Source of the DNA: Gracilaria domingensis
Lineage: Eukaryota > Rhodophyta > Florideophyceae > Gracilariales > Gracilariaceae
NCBI GenBank assembly: GCA_022539475.1
Contig: VCMS01000048.1
Location: forward strand, 124,001-188,000
Length of the DNA: 64,000 nucleotides
Direction: 5' to 3'
Under the pieces are notes generated by a model. The model was not told where the DNA came from, searched no databases, and saw only the letters and a program-made list of their open reading frames with translations. Numbering within the stretch: position 1 is the first letter of the stretch; each line of letters starts with the position of its first letter. A program made the translations under genes and the position numbers. Of this stretch, positions 9,055 to 20,637 are shown one piece after another.

Positions 9055-10770
9055 TGTGAAATCCCGTATTACCAGAATAAGATAGGGTTACCCCAGGTAT
9101 CTGAACACACACACCCGCTCGCTGTCGGGTAGGGCCACAGACCATATTCGAGATACAACTACAGGTCCATGCGCAGTCTAGAAGGGTGAGTGCAATAACC
9201 TTTAACTTGCACTTAGCAAACTGCATGACCAGCAATGATTTCATCGTACACCTGGTCCTTGTTCTGTGCTTTCGTAGAGAGGCTTGCACGTTCAAAGCTT
9301 CAGCTCACAGTTCACATCCGCCCAACGCTGTACTGTAGAGACTTTTGACGATCTGATGTACAATCACTTTGCTCTTCTACCTTGTTTTGTGACCATTTCG
9401 ACGCCTTCGCACAACCATTGGGTCCTGGAATAGGGGGGCAGACAATGATTGTGGATATCCATAGTACTCTTTTGTTATGTTTCCGATATTCAATAACTGA
9501 TTACTTGAGACGATGAACCCTCATATGATGATGATATCACGAACGGTTGAATCGGAAGTGACGACCTTCACGACCACACTGACAGCACGGGCCAATGATG
9601 ATCCGATATTTATCGGGCTCCAATACCTTCACTGGAGCCTCCTGTTTCCCGTCAATACTTAGCCAGAGTCTGGAGCACCTCCAGTAAAGACGGAAACAAG
9701 AGTCCCTGATATTCCCAGGATAGCTTACCCCCCGCACGATACCCAATGCGAGCTAGCATCCAGCCTTTTCATTAGGGGACCACCAGCGCACTCGCGCACT
9801 CGCTTCATTCTGGGGTATCCACTTGCATGTTTTGGGTGCTGTCGATGTGTGCCAAAAATGGAGTGCTGAATACAAGAAGTCTGCTTTTTGTTCAAGCAAC
9901 GCACACAAGCCATGATGATCTTGCTAGTAACTGTCATCGCACTGTGTGGAGGGCAGAGGATTGTCTGCAGTCGATGACACGCTGTTGTTTGCGGGGTGGC
10001 TGATCAAGATTTGATAAAGAGGAGAATCGGACGCACCTGGCGGAGCAGCGTAGAGGCATAGTCAATGTGAGCTGTTGGGCAGCATGTCTCAAAGTGCGAG
10101 TGAGATTGCAGACGCGATATATTGAGAGCGGGTTCGGTGAGGACGCATGTTTAAGATTTGAGGCGCGTCGGGTGATGTTTTGATCAGTGGCTTAAAACGT
10201 GAAGATGACATGCGAAAAACGTTATGCACGGTCATACATTACGTACGAAGTTACATGATGATGATGACGTAGGGCGCGATGTATTTTGGATGTTGCACAT
10301 TGACGTGATTTGGTGATGTGATAGCGCCAAAACACGGCATTGTAGGCTTTCCAAAAGTAGTGTGCCCTACGTAGTTGATCATGAACGATCAACTGCTAAC
10401 TTAGCAGTGCTGAGAGGTTGCTTTGTTGCATATTTGCTTTACCCTTGTATCCGTTGTTTGGTTTTGGGTGCTGTTGCAAATTAAGTGCGAATTGATGGGG
10501 AGGACGATGTGCTTTTAAACGGCACTAACTCCACTGTACGTATTTGATCTCCTTGGAACGAGACACTTGGAAGGCGCAGGGCCGTTTTTGGAGGAGCCGT
10601 TGTAAACGAGATCTGTTCGCTCGCGTTTGGAACGGATCCGGTTCGGATCAAGGATGCAAAATGATGCGCCAACAAAGCTAAAATTGGCGGGGCGCGCGCT
10701 CCAGGGCCTGGAGTGCAGGCGCGAAGGCGCGCTCGAGCGCTACGCGTCACGGACAACAAACGAAACAGAG
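9055..10770. other. Intergenic, 1.7 kb
   Basis: AT-richer DNA with no recognisable gene or RNA. Minus-strand frames at 9537-9746 and 9725-9937 are short and featureless. The right end holds copy 2 of the 34-bp motif (10624-10657). Confidence 0.4.
10624..10657 (+). repeat. 34-bp dispersed motif, copy 2
   Basis: 29 of 34 bases agree with 7413-7446. This copy ends 113 bp before the ATG of the SWIM-RING gene, where a promoter element would sit. Only two copies are seen in the window. Confidence 0.5.
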
Positions 10771-11667
10771 ATGGGAAAGAACAAAGAAGAACAGGTTTCA
10801 ACGCGCCTCTCACGCGCGCTCAGCGAGCGCATGTACTTTATCCAGCACGTGCCGCCGGCCGCGGACGGGGACGGCGGCGATGACGACGACGCGGAGGCGC
10901 GCTCAAGCTACCTGGTGACCGGACAGAGCGGCAAGCTCTACACGGTGTCGTTGCCGTGCGGCGCGTCGGCGGCGGACCAGGCGGCGCGGTGCAACTGCGT
11001 GGACCACTTGATTCGGAAGACGGTGTGCAAGCACATGCTGTTCGTGGCGACGCGCGTGCTCAAGGTGCCGCGCGAGTGGTTCGAGTCGGACGTGGACGCG
11101 CGCGGAAAGCAGGCGCTGCTCGCGGTGGGCGCGCGCATGCGCGCGCACGCGCGCACGCGCGTGGAGAGCAGCGCGCCGGAGGCGGTGCGGCTGGCGGTGC
11201 AGCAGGCGGTGCCGCAGGCGTTTGCGGCGCGCGTGGCGCGCAAGGCGGTGGGGGCGGACGACGAGTGCGGCATCTGCTGCGAGCGGCTGCTGGGCGAGGC
11301 GCTGGCGTTCTGCGCGCTGGGGTGCGGGCAGGCGGTGCACGCGGAGTGCTTCCGGCGGTACGAGGCGGCGACCGCGGACGCGCGCTGCGTGCTGTGCCGC
11401 GCGCAGTGGCAGCAGCGCGGCGCGGCCATGGGGCGGCGCGGCGCGCTGGCGCGCGGGCGGCTCATCGACGTGAGCGCGCTGCTGGACGTGGACGAGGACG
11501 CGGCGGCGCGGCGCGGCGCGGATGACGCGCGCGAGGATGACGCGCCTGACAGCGATGAGGAATGGAAAGCGCCAACCAAAGCGCGGCGCGGCGCGCGCGC
11601 GCCGCCGCTGCGCGGCGCGGTGCGGAAGCGGCGGTCGCGGCGGCTGCCCAATTCAAGCGCGCCGTAA
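10771..11667 (+). CDS. SWIM and RING zinc-finger protein, candidate E3 ubiquitin ligase
   Basis: About 298 aa, single exon, very GC-rich. Residues about 70-95 hold a SWIM finger (CNC, nine residues, CKH), used for protein or DNA contacts. Residues about 165-215 hold a RING-type finger (CGIC, then CALGCGQAVHAEC, then CVLC). Together they resemble ZSWIM2/MEX-like ubiquitin ligases. The C-terminal 80 residues are acidic (DDAREDDAPDSDEE) and then strongly basic (KARRGARAPP, RKRRSRR), possibly a nuclear-localisation tail. I chose ATG 10771 (MGKNKEEQ); the frame is open upstream to ATG 10627, but that stretch contains the 34-bp motif and looks like leader. Substrate unknown. Confidence 0.72.
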   Translation: MGKNKEEQVSTRLSRALSERMYFIQHVPPAADGDGGDDDDAEARSSYLVTGQSGKLYTVSLPCGASAADQAARCNCVDHLIRKTVCKHMLFVATRVLKVPREWFESDVDARGKQALLAVGARMRAHARTRVESSAPEAVRLAVQQAVPQAFAARVARKAVGADDECGICCERLLGEALAFCALGCGQAVHAECFRRYEAATADARCVLCRAQWQQRGAAMGRRGALARGRLIDVSALLDVDEDAAARRGADDAREDDAPDSDEEWKAPTKARRGARAPPLRGAVRKRRSRRLPNSSAP

Positions 11668-12008
11668 ATATTCACACGCGTGTCTTTTCGGGCGCGCTGC
11701 GTTTTGACAGCCGCGCCGTAATAGCGCGCGCCGCGCTGCTGCCGATGCGCTTGCTGGGCGCGCTTACCCGCCGCGCGTGGCTATTAGAGCGTGCTGCCGC
11801 GCGCACGCTGCTACTCGCGCGCTGCTGCGTTGCTCCCGCGCTCATCCTCTCCTCGCCCCCGCACCGCCCCGCGCCGCCCCCAGTGCTTGCGCGCCTTGCT
11901 CGTTGTCCACCCCCTCCATCCCCCCCGCCATCCCCCCCCCCCCCCCACCTCCCCCTCCCCCCGCCGTGGCGGTCCCCGCGTGCCCCTGCTGCTGCTGACG
12001 CTAGCAAC

Positions 12009-12676
12009 ATGGACGTTCTCCTCGCCGCGGCCGAATCGCTGCGCACGCGTGAGATCAACGAGTTTCACGCGCGCGCCGGCAAGATTCAGAAGCTGCACGT
12101 CAAACGAAAACGAGGCGTGTTCCGATGCGACAAGTGCCCCTCCGTGTTCGGCCTCCGCCACAACCTGCTAAGACATGAGGTAAGTCCCGCCCCTCCCCCC
12201 CTCCCCCCCGCAGCCGCACTAACCGACGCCCCCCACCCCCGCGCGCAGCGAACAATCCACCAGCGTCGACGCGCCTTCGGCTGCGATCGCGCCGGCTGCG
12301 GCGCCACGTTTGCGCACCGCTACGAGCTGCTCGCGCACTCGGGCGCCGCGCACGCGCGCCACGGGAGTGCCCGCTTTGCTCGCGCCGCTTCTCCAACGAG
12401 GCCGATCGGCTGACGCACGTGCGCATCGCGCACCAGCTCAGCGCGGCGGACGCGCGGCGCGCGCTCGCGCGCGAGGCCGTGGCCGTCGCCGCCACCACCG
12501 CCGCCGCCACCGCCGCCGCCACCACCACCACCACCACTACCACCACCACCACCACCACCACCCCCGCCGCCACCGCGGCGGCCGCCGCCGCCGCCAACAA
12601 TAGCTCCGCCGTCTGCCGCACGGCGTGCGCGGCCACGGCGCCGTGCGCGGCGCGCGAATCGGCGCCGGATGCATAG
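12009..12676 (+). CDS. C2H2 zinc-finger protein, two exons, apparent frame change
   Basis: Three C2H2 fingers, presumably DNA- or RNA-binding. Exon 1 (12009-12179) encodes 57 residues with the first half of finger 1 (FRCDKCPSVFGLRHNLLRHE). The 69-nt intron 12180-12248 (GTAAGT…CGCAG) is phase 0, and exon 2 gives RTIH, completing the finger. Finger 2 is CDRAGCGATFAHRYELLAH. Finger 3 (CPLCSRRFSNEADRLTHVRIAH, from 12368) is in a different frame, so one base is missing or two are extra between about 12350 and 12367, in a CGCGCG stretch. The shifted frame ends at TAG 12676 after Ala/Thr low-complexity sequence coded by (ACC)n and (GCC)n. Unshifted, the protein stops at 12413 without finger 3. Assembly indel is likeliest. 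A long C-rich tract precedes the ATG. Confidence 0.62.
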
Positions 12677-13141
12677 GCGCTGCGCGTGGCTGTGCGCGCC
12701 GTGCGTGCATCGCCGGCAGCGCTGCGTAGCCGCGCCGCTGTACTGTACGTGTGTGTGTGCGCGCCTCGCAGCGCTGTGGTTCTTGTTTTGTTTTCTTTTT
12801 TTGTGTCGTTTTGGAGCATGATAGTTGATTGCGTCAGCCTCGCGTGTAAAAAGCGCGCGCGCGGCCGCGCCACTTGGAGCGCGCTGTTGGCGGCGCGCGT
12901 TTACAGCGCGCTGTGCGTGCCTGGAAATGACCGCGGCGCGCGCCCACTGCGGTGCATCATGCACGCGCCGACGTGGCGGCAGCCGCGCCCGCCGCTGCCG
13001 CGGCTCTCCCCCTCGCCCTCTCTCTCTCTCTCACTGGCGTTCCAACGTGCCGCTTTTTTACAATGCTAACCTTCTCGTTTGTAGTTATTGTCAAGTTATT
13101 ATTCGCGAATTTTCAAAAAAAAAAAAAAAAAGTCAGCGCAA
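12677..13141. other. Intergenic between convergent genes
   Basis: About 465 bp. GC-rich first half, then a (CT)n run near 13013-13031 and an A17 homopolymer ending near 13131. No gene seen. Confidence 0.4.
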
Positions 13142-14646
13142 TTACAGTGGTTCTTCGCATGTTAGTGAGTCCAGCGTCGATTGGTCCAGCAGGCAGCCGT
13201 GATCTCTTGACAGCATTTGCTCCAGGTCATCCGCCGTGGACGCCATCACGTTGCCCATCCCCAGCCCCATCCCCACGCCCAGCCCCCCCCCATCCCCAGC
13301 CCCCCGCGCCCATCCCCATCCCCATCCCCATCCCCACCCCCATCCCAAACGCCTGCGCGTCCATCAGCCCCGTCCCAAGCCCCAGCTGCCCACCCCCCAC
13401 GTTCATCCCCCCCCCCGCGTTGTCGCCGAACAGCGGCGACGACAGAATCGACGCCCCCCACTGCGAGTGCATCAACGACTCGCCCGCCCCCGACCCCCCC
13501 ATCATCTCGTTCCCGCCCTCGTTCCCCGCGCCCATATCCGCCAGCAGCACGTCCGCGCACATTGGCGAGCAGTTGTCGCCAAACAGGTCCATCTCATCCT
13601 TGAAGTACGGCGCCGGAAACGCCAAGTCGTTCGGAAACAGCATCATCGTCGACGCGTCATGCACGCACACCGTCTTCTCCGCCTTCTCCGGCGTGCAGCT
13701 GGGCGTCGTGTCCGCCGATGACACCGCCGAGGACACCGTGTTGCTTGTGGCCGTCGTGTTGGTCGACCTCGACCGCGAGTTGGACGGGTTCCACACAAAC
13801 CCCAGCGATTCTAACCGCGCCTCTCGCGACGCGCTCAGCTTGCCCTTTCTCTTGCATTGGCGCTGCGTATTCACCCACCATCCGAGCTCGCCCTCGTTGA
13901 ACGGCACACTGGCGTGGCCTCTCTCGCGCGTCCATTCCACCAGCCGCTTGAACTTGTCCTCCCAGTCCGCCTCGGCCGTGCTCCACGTGAACTTGAGGCT
14001 GTCCAACGCGTCGATTTTCTCCTTGGATAGCTTGCCGCGCTTGCGTAGCTGCCGCTGTTTGGACACCCATGTGCCGAGCTCGCCCTGTGCGATCGGAACG
14101 GCGCAGTGCCCGTGCTGCTTCTTCCACTCGCTCAGCTTGCGGAAGCGCTCCTCCCACATTGCCGTCACCGTGTTCCACACAAAGTTGATCGAGTTGAGCG
14201 CCTGCTCCCGCGTGGGATCAAGTTCTAAACCAAACCAGAAGAAAGAAAAAGGGCACTTGGTTAGAAACGTGTTTCTTCTTTTTCTTTCTATGCTTTTTTT
14301 CTTTTGTTGCCAAATACTTACTTCCGGTTCTCTTCAGTTCGCGTTGGCGAGCCACCCAGCGACCGAGCGCGCCCTCGGCCTTGGGCACGCAGGTGTCACC
14401 ATGCTCGGCGCGCCATCTCAGAAGCTCCTCATAGCGCGACTCCCACGTCGGGTTCAGCGAAGATGTTGGCGAAGTTGAGGTCGTGTGCAGCGTCGAAGAG
14501 CGAGATTCCGTACAAGAGTTCATGGCACGCGGCGGAGCGGGTAACCAAACGGGTGCGGTAGAAGGCGGGGCGTTGCTGTTCGGCGCGGTCAACGGCGTCG
14601 CGGGAAGATGTACAAGCGGCGCGTCGGCGGAAAACAAGCGGCACAT
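13142..14646 (-). CDS. Helicase-associated (HA) repeat protein, two exons, apparent frame change near C-terminus
   Basis: Three tandem helicase-associated domains of about 65 residues. Each has W-E-x-(R/K)-(F/Y), LxxWxxxxGHxxVP, a G(E/A)LGxWVxxQR core and GKL…R…LxSLxFxW. Exon 1 (14322-14646, ATG 14646) ends inside repeat 1. The 97-nt intron (14225-14321, GTAAGT…TTTAG) joins in phase 1 to restore GKLDPTREQALNSINFVW. No helicase motor is present; such stand-alone repeats are common in algae and stramenopiles and are thought to be regulatory or nucleic-acid-binding. The C-terminal half is low-complexity (GMGMG). The repeat frame stops at 13227, but the neighbouring frame continues MASTADDLEQMLSRDHG to a stop at 13142 and looks like the true end. 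A one-base change in the G-runs near 13280-13310 would join them. Confidence 0.72.
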
Positions 14647-17308
14647 AGGCTGGATGGGTAACACCTGTACGGTTACAGATATACGTGCGGAATGATGGGG
14701 GAGCGATTTGCGTTTAATACAGACTTGCGAGAAAGATAGAGGATGTGAGATGCTGACAAGTGTGCGTTAAGCCAAAGATTTGAAATTTGGATTGCTCGGG
14801 AACCGAGGTGGCGTTGGTTGTAGAAGTGCTCACCGGCGACGGGCGAAGAAGGAGGCCTTGTGGGAGGGAGAGCGAACAGGGGCTGGCGACGGCGTTGGGC
14901 AACGATTTGGGCAGCTCAAATGGCAGGTAGTTGAACAGCGCTCGAATTGTGCGCAACAGCTCGATGGCGGCGGTGGAGTGGGGGACAGGGGAGGATGGGG
15001 AGGGCTGAGGGGAAGCCTATATTGGGTGGACCACCACTGAATGTCTTTGACATCAAGCTGGCGCCGATGCAAATCGGGGCAGACGAAACGGCGGCTTAGA
15101 GCTGAGGCTGGACTGGGCAGCAGCCGGCAGTGGAGGGGCTGAGGTAAGGGCGGCGCGAATCGCGCCGCGGCGGGCGGTAGGGGGGAGGGCGGGGAGCAAG
15201 ATCGGGTAGTCGCCGTGGCAGGGGGGGTGGCGGATGCGGGCGCGGACAGACGCGTCGGCGACGATGGCGGCGGGCGGCGGCGCGTGCGAGCGGATGCCAG
15301 ATGGCTTTTGGCTGCGCCACCACGCGCTGGCTTAAGACGCCACGCCGCGCACGGCCCGCGCCACGTCACTAGGCCACGGCCGCCGCAGCCGCGACAGCGG
15401 CGTGCATCGCCAGCGCGCAGCTGCGGTTGGGCCCGCTTGGCGCTGGCTGCTGCCGAAGGCTTCCGCCTTCGAGCTCGGTGGCGGCGTGTAAACTGCCGCC
15501 GTGTTGCGTCATGCTCCCGCTTGGGCGCTCAGCTGAGGCGGCGCGTGGCGATCTCCATCGGCTTCTAATCGTACATACATGGCGCGCGAGTGCTCGTTTT
15601 GTGCTCGTTTCATCTCGAGAGGCTGGCTGAATCGCCGCTCTCAATTGATGTCATGCATCGAACGGTAGCCTGTTGCCATATATCGCTTTTCAGAACTAAC
15701 CCCCCGATTATCTGGGAATCGCTCCGAGGTAGATACAGCTGACGTAAGACCTAACCCCGTTCACTTTTTAAGGCACAAAGTCGCTATCAGCTCCACTGTT
15801 GCTTAACAGTTGCGCTTCGATCCGCGATGCGTACGGCTCCTGCTAGCCGATGCATCGACTCCTTTCAAATACTACCTGACTTATGGAAGTCGCAGCGCTC
15901 AGCTGCTGACAGTCCCCAGCGTTTTAGTACGTCCACACGCAGCCACCACCCCCGCTACGTATCGCTGCACCACAATGCTCTTATTCATGTTTTATTCACA
16001 TACCCTTTATCTTTAATACAACCCAACTTGGAAGCAGTTTAACTTCTTAGTTATCAAATGCAATCGCCTGTACTTTCAGTCTGTAACCCAAGCTCTACTC
16101 TGTATTCGAAAATTCCATCGTTGAATCGCGCAATACGATGCCGATATCATGCAGTCGTTGAATCGCGCAATTCGTTGGCCCGATTTCAGACAGGCCCTGT
16201 GTTTACATCAGCGTCCACCGGGAAAAAAGAGGCGCAGCCACTCAAATGGTTCCAACACGCTTTAGTCCTTTTGGAACGGATGATTAGTGCTTACTTGTAA
16301 GCAACAACCAAGACATTCTCCCAAAGCCAGGCAACAACTATTGACATTTGTCGTTCCCTCGTGTGATGTTCCCCAACGAACCAAAGTTGAAGCTAACGCA
16401 GTTTTCCTATCCGCACTCAGCATCAACCTGCGCTGCCTCTACTATCTCTTGACAAATCCTTTTATCTTAAAGCATGGGTCTGACTGCCGTTTCCGGCTCA
16501 TTCATATCATATCCGCTGTTAAGCCTTCATTTCTATATTGTTGTCTTGGATTACTCCAGACGTAAGAAACGATGCCAAATCTTGTTAGTCGAGAGGTACA
16601 CGAGGCCTCAACAGAACGTGCAACACTTGGTCAGATAGAAGCCAGTTTCTTCATGAGCCATCTTAGTGAGAGAAAACTGAGGCTCAAGTTAACCTTCTCT
16701 CAAGGAGAAAAGGTTTCTTCTAGACTTTGATCATAAATGAGAAAGAGACTTCTCTGAGAAGTTACTTGAACACCACTACTACGTAATTGCAGATTTGCTT
16801 CAGTGCTGGTATTTAGCACTGAATCCTGAAATAAATAATTTGCTACACGTCGGCATAGAACGGTACTTGAGCCTGCACTTGGTAGAAGTCTTTTTAGCTT
16901 ATGGCTTATGTAGGATTTAAAAAAAGGAGGCACTGGCACAACACGAAGGGCATAAGCTAATCATCTTCTTGCAATTCAACATCGCGAATCACGGATTTCA
17001 TAATGTAACCCTCTCACCTGCTATGGTATGTGTCATCTTCCTTTTCTGCGGATACACAAATTGGTTCCTTAAAAATGTTTGTGACCTGCATTCCAAGCAT
17101 GAATGTGTCTCACGAGCACTGGTCTTCTCGTCGAGCCGTTTGACTTACGTAATGGCACCTTGTGTCTGACGAAGGTATATTGACTCACCGAATGTATGTC
17201 CAAGCCACAGTTCAGCCACGAACGAGTCGACAAATTTTGGCGCTGGAGAAACTCTAGTGCGTTCTAAGCAAACAGAGCCATTGAAATGATCCATGTCCTG
17301 TACTTTTG

Positions 17309-17341
17309 CAACAAGATTGTAATGAGATTACAATCTTGTTG
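17309..17341. repeat. Perfect 14-bp-stem hairpin
   Basis: Left arm 17309-17322 (CAACAAGATTGTAA), loop TGAGA (17323-17327), right arm 17328-17341, exact reverse complement. A T-A pair outside a G-T wobble could extend the stem. It lies in intergenic DNA; role unknown. Confidence 0.7.
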
Positions 17342-18052
17342 TAAAACATTGTTTTGTCTGGTACAATTGTAAACGAAAGGTGGATTTGAACTTCCAAGCT
17401 CTTCGGAGCAGTACAAGGGAAGGTTACCACGAATATCCCAGGTACAAAGGTACTTGTACAGTAATTTACAATGCTCCCGCAAAATGACACTCTAGCGTAG
17501 AAATCAGCAAACCCTCATCATCATTTATTCACACTGTCAAGAAGGGAAGTGGAGATTTAGTTGCCACCTATTTATACTCATCCATTTGGTGAAGTTAATG
17601 GCGTGAGTGATGCACGGAATTGGTGCGGGCCACTGTTCGAACTCGAAGGGTTGGCCAAAGAGTTCCCCGTAAATAGTGGGTAAGGTTATCAGGTGCTCCT
17701 CAGGATAGAGGAGAAAATCAGTGCTTGAAAGTAATGGCACTCACGTCATGAACACGCGTTCTGCCCTCTGTCGGTATATTTCCGAGCAACACTCACGAGT
17801 TTGTCGAAGAAAAGAAAGCCTTCCCCATGATGGTGGTCTCGAGTGTGGATGGACGTTAACGAGCATTGCTCTCTGTCACGAATAGCAACAGATGCACCAC
17901 TCGCGCGGCGGGGCGGCGTATAAACATGTCGACCATCTTATCCACCATCGAGCTCACTGCTCTTTGTACCTCGTAACAGACGGACACAGCCAGTCTCAAC
18001 TGGCCATGCGGTGTCGCAGGACGTCGTAGCACGTCGCAGCGCATTACACACA

Positions 18053-18097
18053 CTCGCCACGGCCGTGCTCGCCACGGCCGTGCTCGCCACGGCCGTG
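18053..18097. repeat. Tandem repeat, 15 bp x 3
   Basis: Three exact consecutive copies of ctcgccacggccgtg. Each contains the palindrome CACGGCCGTG. Intergenic minisatellite. Confidence 0.85.
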
Positions 18098-19470
18098 CTT
18101 CATCGTCCTGTCACACGGTTGTAAGATCTTTACCACTTGTTACGAAGTCAACGTCGGCGATTCCAGGGCCGCTCTGATTCGTTCTGATGAAGTCAAACAG
18201 CTGTCTGTGGACCAGCGTTGCGTCCTTCCGCGCGAGCGTTATCGCTTGGAGCGCCCGGGTGGATTTCATCATAGGCGACATGTTGAACGGACTTGTTCTC
18301 CTTCTTCTTCATGGTCAGCAAGTAATGCTATCTTTCACTCAGAAGCATCGTTGGGATTGGAGATGATGACATGACAGCGCATCAGAAAATCACAATTTCG
18401 CGGACATGCCGTTTCCAAAGCAAAGCGCACTGGCGAAGAAGTTTTTACAAGGAAGCCAGACGTTGCGTGCTTGTTGGTCGATGTCAGTGACCTTGGTTGT
18501 ACAGGATTCGGATCGAGTTCGAAACAAACAAAGTAAGCCGCAAGTACTGAAAAACTTGCAGCAGAGAAGTGGGGGAAGTGTTTACGGTGGGCGATTGTGG
18601 GGCAGCTCTGTAATGCGCTAGCTACCTTCGGTACAATGGTAGCGCAGAGGGGATCGACGATGCGATGCGATGCACAGTAGGCAGTACGAGGGGGGCGCGG
18701 AGGAGGATCGAATAAGGGGGAGCATTAAATGCAAATTTTGCACCTGTAGCGAGTGCTTTTTTTGTTCGGCGTGTAAATGGAAACGACTGAGCACTTGTAA
18801 AGCAAAAGACTCGTTGTGTTGCGTAGCGCTACGTGTGCCTCTATACCAGGGGTACGTGTGCCCAGCCCACTGTAAACATGCTAAATACCCTAAAACCGTC
18901 AATCCCCGTCAATCACACCGCCGCATGTACTTCGGTTCCTCTTCCCACATAGTGTTAACCGCAAACGCACTGCTGCTCCCGTTTTGTTTCCCTGTCTTTC
19001 GCCGCGCTCGTCTTCTCTCCAGCCGCCTCTCTGCTGCGCGTCGCTCCCGTGCGCGGCGTGCTTCAGCGATGATTCCACTCCCACGTCGGCCAGCGCGATA
19101 GCCCTCCTCTGCATGTTTGATCTTTGCCAACAATCGCTCATTCTTACTTCTCCCGCCCACAACTGATCTCTGAATATCGCGTCTTCTCGTTTCAAATCTT
19201 GTGCCACGTAAAAGAGGAGCTGCACGCTCCCTCAAAGAAGGGAGCACTTTGAACGCCGAACTTCTCGCCACATTAACCTTCTCACTGGTCATTTCGGAAA
19301 GCCATCTAAATCTCGAACGATGTCCGCCCGCAGCGAAAATTGCTTTATCAATGACTGCTGTTCTGACAAGGCCGGCGAAGGAGACGATGGTATGGTATGA
19401 GAATTGGCTTGCTCTAGCTGCGCACGAATCAAGCTGGGAGATTCGTTCAATGCAAGGTATGTTGTTGTGA

Positions 19471-20637
19471 CTAATTTACGCATTGGGTCGCATGCCCTCG
19501 GGAATCCACCGTTACATTTCCTATGTAACCAGCCACTTTAGAGAAACTGCTCTGTATGGAGACAATGTGAACGCTCTTAGACAACATCAGCAACTCGATC
19601 ATGGTGTTATAGCATTCTGTTACATTCATTTTGCACCCTTTGGTGTGCATCGGTACGATGTCGTCAAAGCGAACCATATTCGCCTTCGAGTTTCGCTTTT
19701 TGAGCACCTTCTCAAACACATCTCGGAATGGAACTGTATCAGTGGCAAGGTAGTAGTGCTCGACGCCGTAATCCTTACCAATCTTCAAAGCGGGCCCAAC
19801 TAAGCAGGAGGCAATATGAAGCGGGTCCAGTTTCTTCGGGAATCGGATGCCAGCTTCTCCCAGTCCTTTCCCTAATCGCGCATGAATTCCAATGAAAGGC
19901 TTTTGGAATAGAGAGTCCCTTTCCGCCACCATTTTAAGTAGTTTGGGCGCCGGCTTGAGCATAGCGTTGAATATGGCGGAGAAAAAATGTGCCGACACGT
20001 TGTTCAGCGAATCCGATATGTTTGCAAACGTTTGCGAAAGTGGCAACTGCGGATGTGTCCTGGTGAAATGTCCACAGAGGAAATGTGCGTTGGTGGTGGT
20101 CCCTTCGTGGAAGATGACAAAATGCTCAGGACGTAAAACCTGGTCAAGAGTGAATGGTCTCGCGCAGTAGCGATCACAGGAGTAAACGGAGTTGGACTTC
20201 TGCTCCTCGAGGCGGTCTTCTTCCTTGAACTTCAAATCTCGAATGTGAGTCGGTAAGAAGAACTGAAAGACCGAATTTGGTTCTATCCAGTCCAGAAGTA
20301 ACACTCGATCAGAAAAAGAAGCCATAACGAACGCCGTAACGAGAGAAAGAAATCGATCGCCCACTCCTGGTTGGGTCTCGTTGAAGCGGAGAACGAGTTT
20401 GGGCCCCGTGTGTCGATTCTTTCGATGCCATCGCACATAGCGGTCTATAAGATGCTTTTGGATCATTTGGTCGATGACAGCCTGTGGGGTTGGAGTTGGA
20501 ATTGAAGATGGAGTTGGGGACGGAGAAGATGAAGGAGTGGACAAAGGAGTAGGAGCGACCGCTGCGAGGGTGAAACAAGCGTGAATAAGGACGAGTAGGA
20601 AACATAACCGCGCTATGTTCGCTGCGGAAATCATCAT
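19471..20637 (-). CDS. Type II membrane / secretory glycosyltransferase, fucosyltransferase-like (copy A)
   Basis: About 388 aa from ATG 20637; the frame upstream has no ATG. The N-terminus has a signal anchor (IARLCFLLVLIHACFTLAAV) and then a Pro/Ser/Thr stem (about 30-60), the usual Golgi transferase layout. The catalytic region carries GVGDRFLSLVTAFVMASFSDRVLLLDW, recalling the donor-site start of GT37 and related GT-B fucosyltransferases, then GIHARLGKG, YYLATDT and a C-terminal IELLMLSKSVHIVSIQSSFSKVA block. The same motif order occurs in the protein at 34081-35439, so they are paralogues. Several N-x-S/T sequons (NETQ, NISD, NVSA, NVTE) fit a lumenal domain. Donor and acceptor unknown; fucosyl transfer is inferred from motifs. 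Confidence 0.72.
   Translation of the reverse strand: MMISAANIARLCFLLVLIHACFTLAAVAPTPLSTPSSSPSPTPSSIPTPTPQAVIDQMIQKHLIDRYVRWHRKNRHTGPKLVLRFNETQPGVGDRFLSLVTAFVMASFSDRVLLLDWIEPNSVFQFFLPTHIRDLKFKEEDRLEEQKSNSVYSCDRYCARPFTLDQVLRPEHFVIFHEGTTTNAHFLCGHFTRTHPQLPLSQTFANISDSLNNVSAHFFSAIFNAMLKPAPKLLKMVAERDSLFQKPFIGIHARLGKGLGEAGIRFPKKLDPLHIASCLVGPALKIGKDYGVEHYYLATDTVPFRDVFEKVLKKRNSKANMVRFDDIVPMHTKGCKMNVTECYNTMIELLMLSKSVHIVSIQSSFSKVAGYIGNVTVDSRGHATQCVN

Larger units (their letters stand above)
14647..19470. other. Long gene-poor intergenic region (4.8 kb)
   Basis: GC-rich to about 15.6 kb, then around 45 percent GC. No domain-bearing frame on either strand; frames such as 14830-15369 (minus) are proline/serine-rich compositional artefacts. 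It holds a hairpin (17309-17341), a 3 x 15-bp tandem repeat (18053-18097) and a short inverted repeat near 18621-18645 (gctacc / ggtagc). I see no tRNA, snRNA or rRNA signature. Confidence 0.4.

Noticed and set aside
12952-14478. 508-codon plus-strand frame
   Set aside because: Antisense to the HA-repeat gene, Pro/Ser-rich, no domain.
14830-15369. 179-codon minus-strand frame
   Set aside because: Low-complexity Pro/Ser/Arg sequence in a GC-rich area; no homology seen.
17370-17470. Possible minus-strand tRNA (gttcaaatccacc)
   Set aside because: The T-arm-like sequence cannot form a paired stem and no acceptor stem exists.
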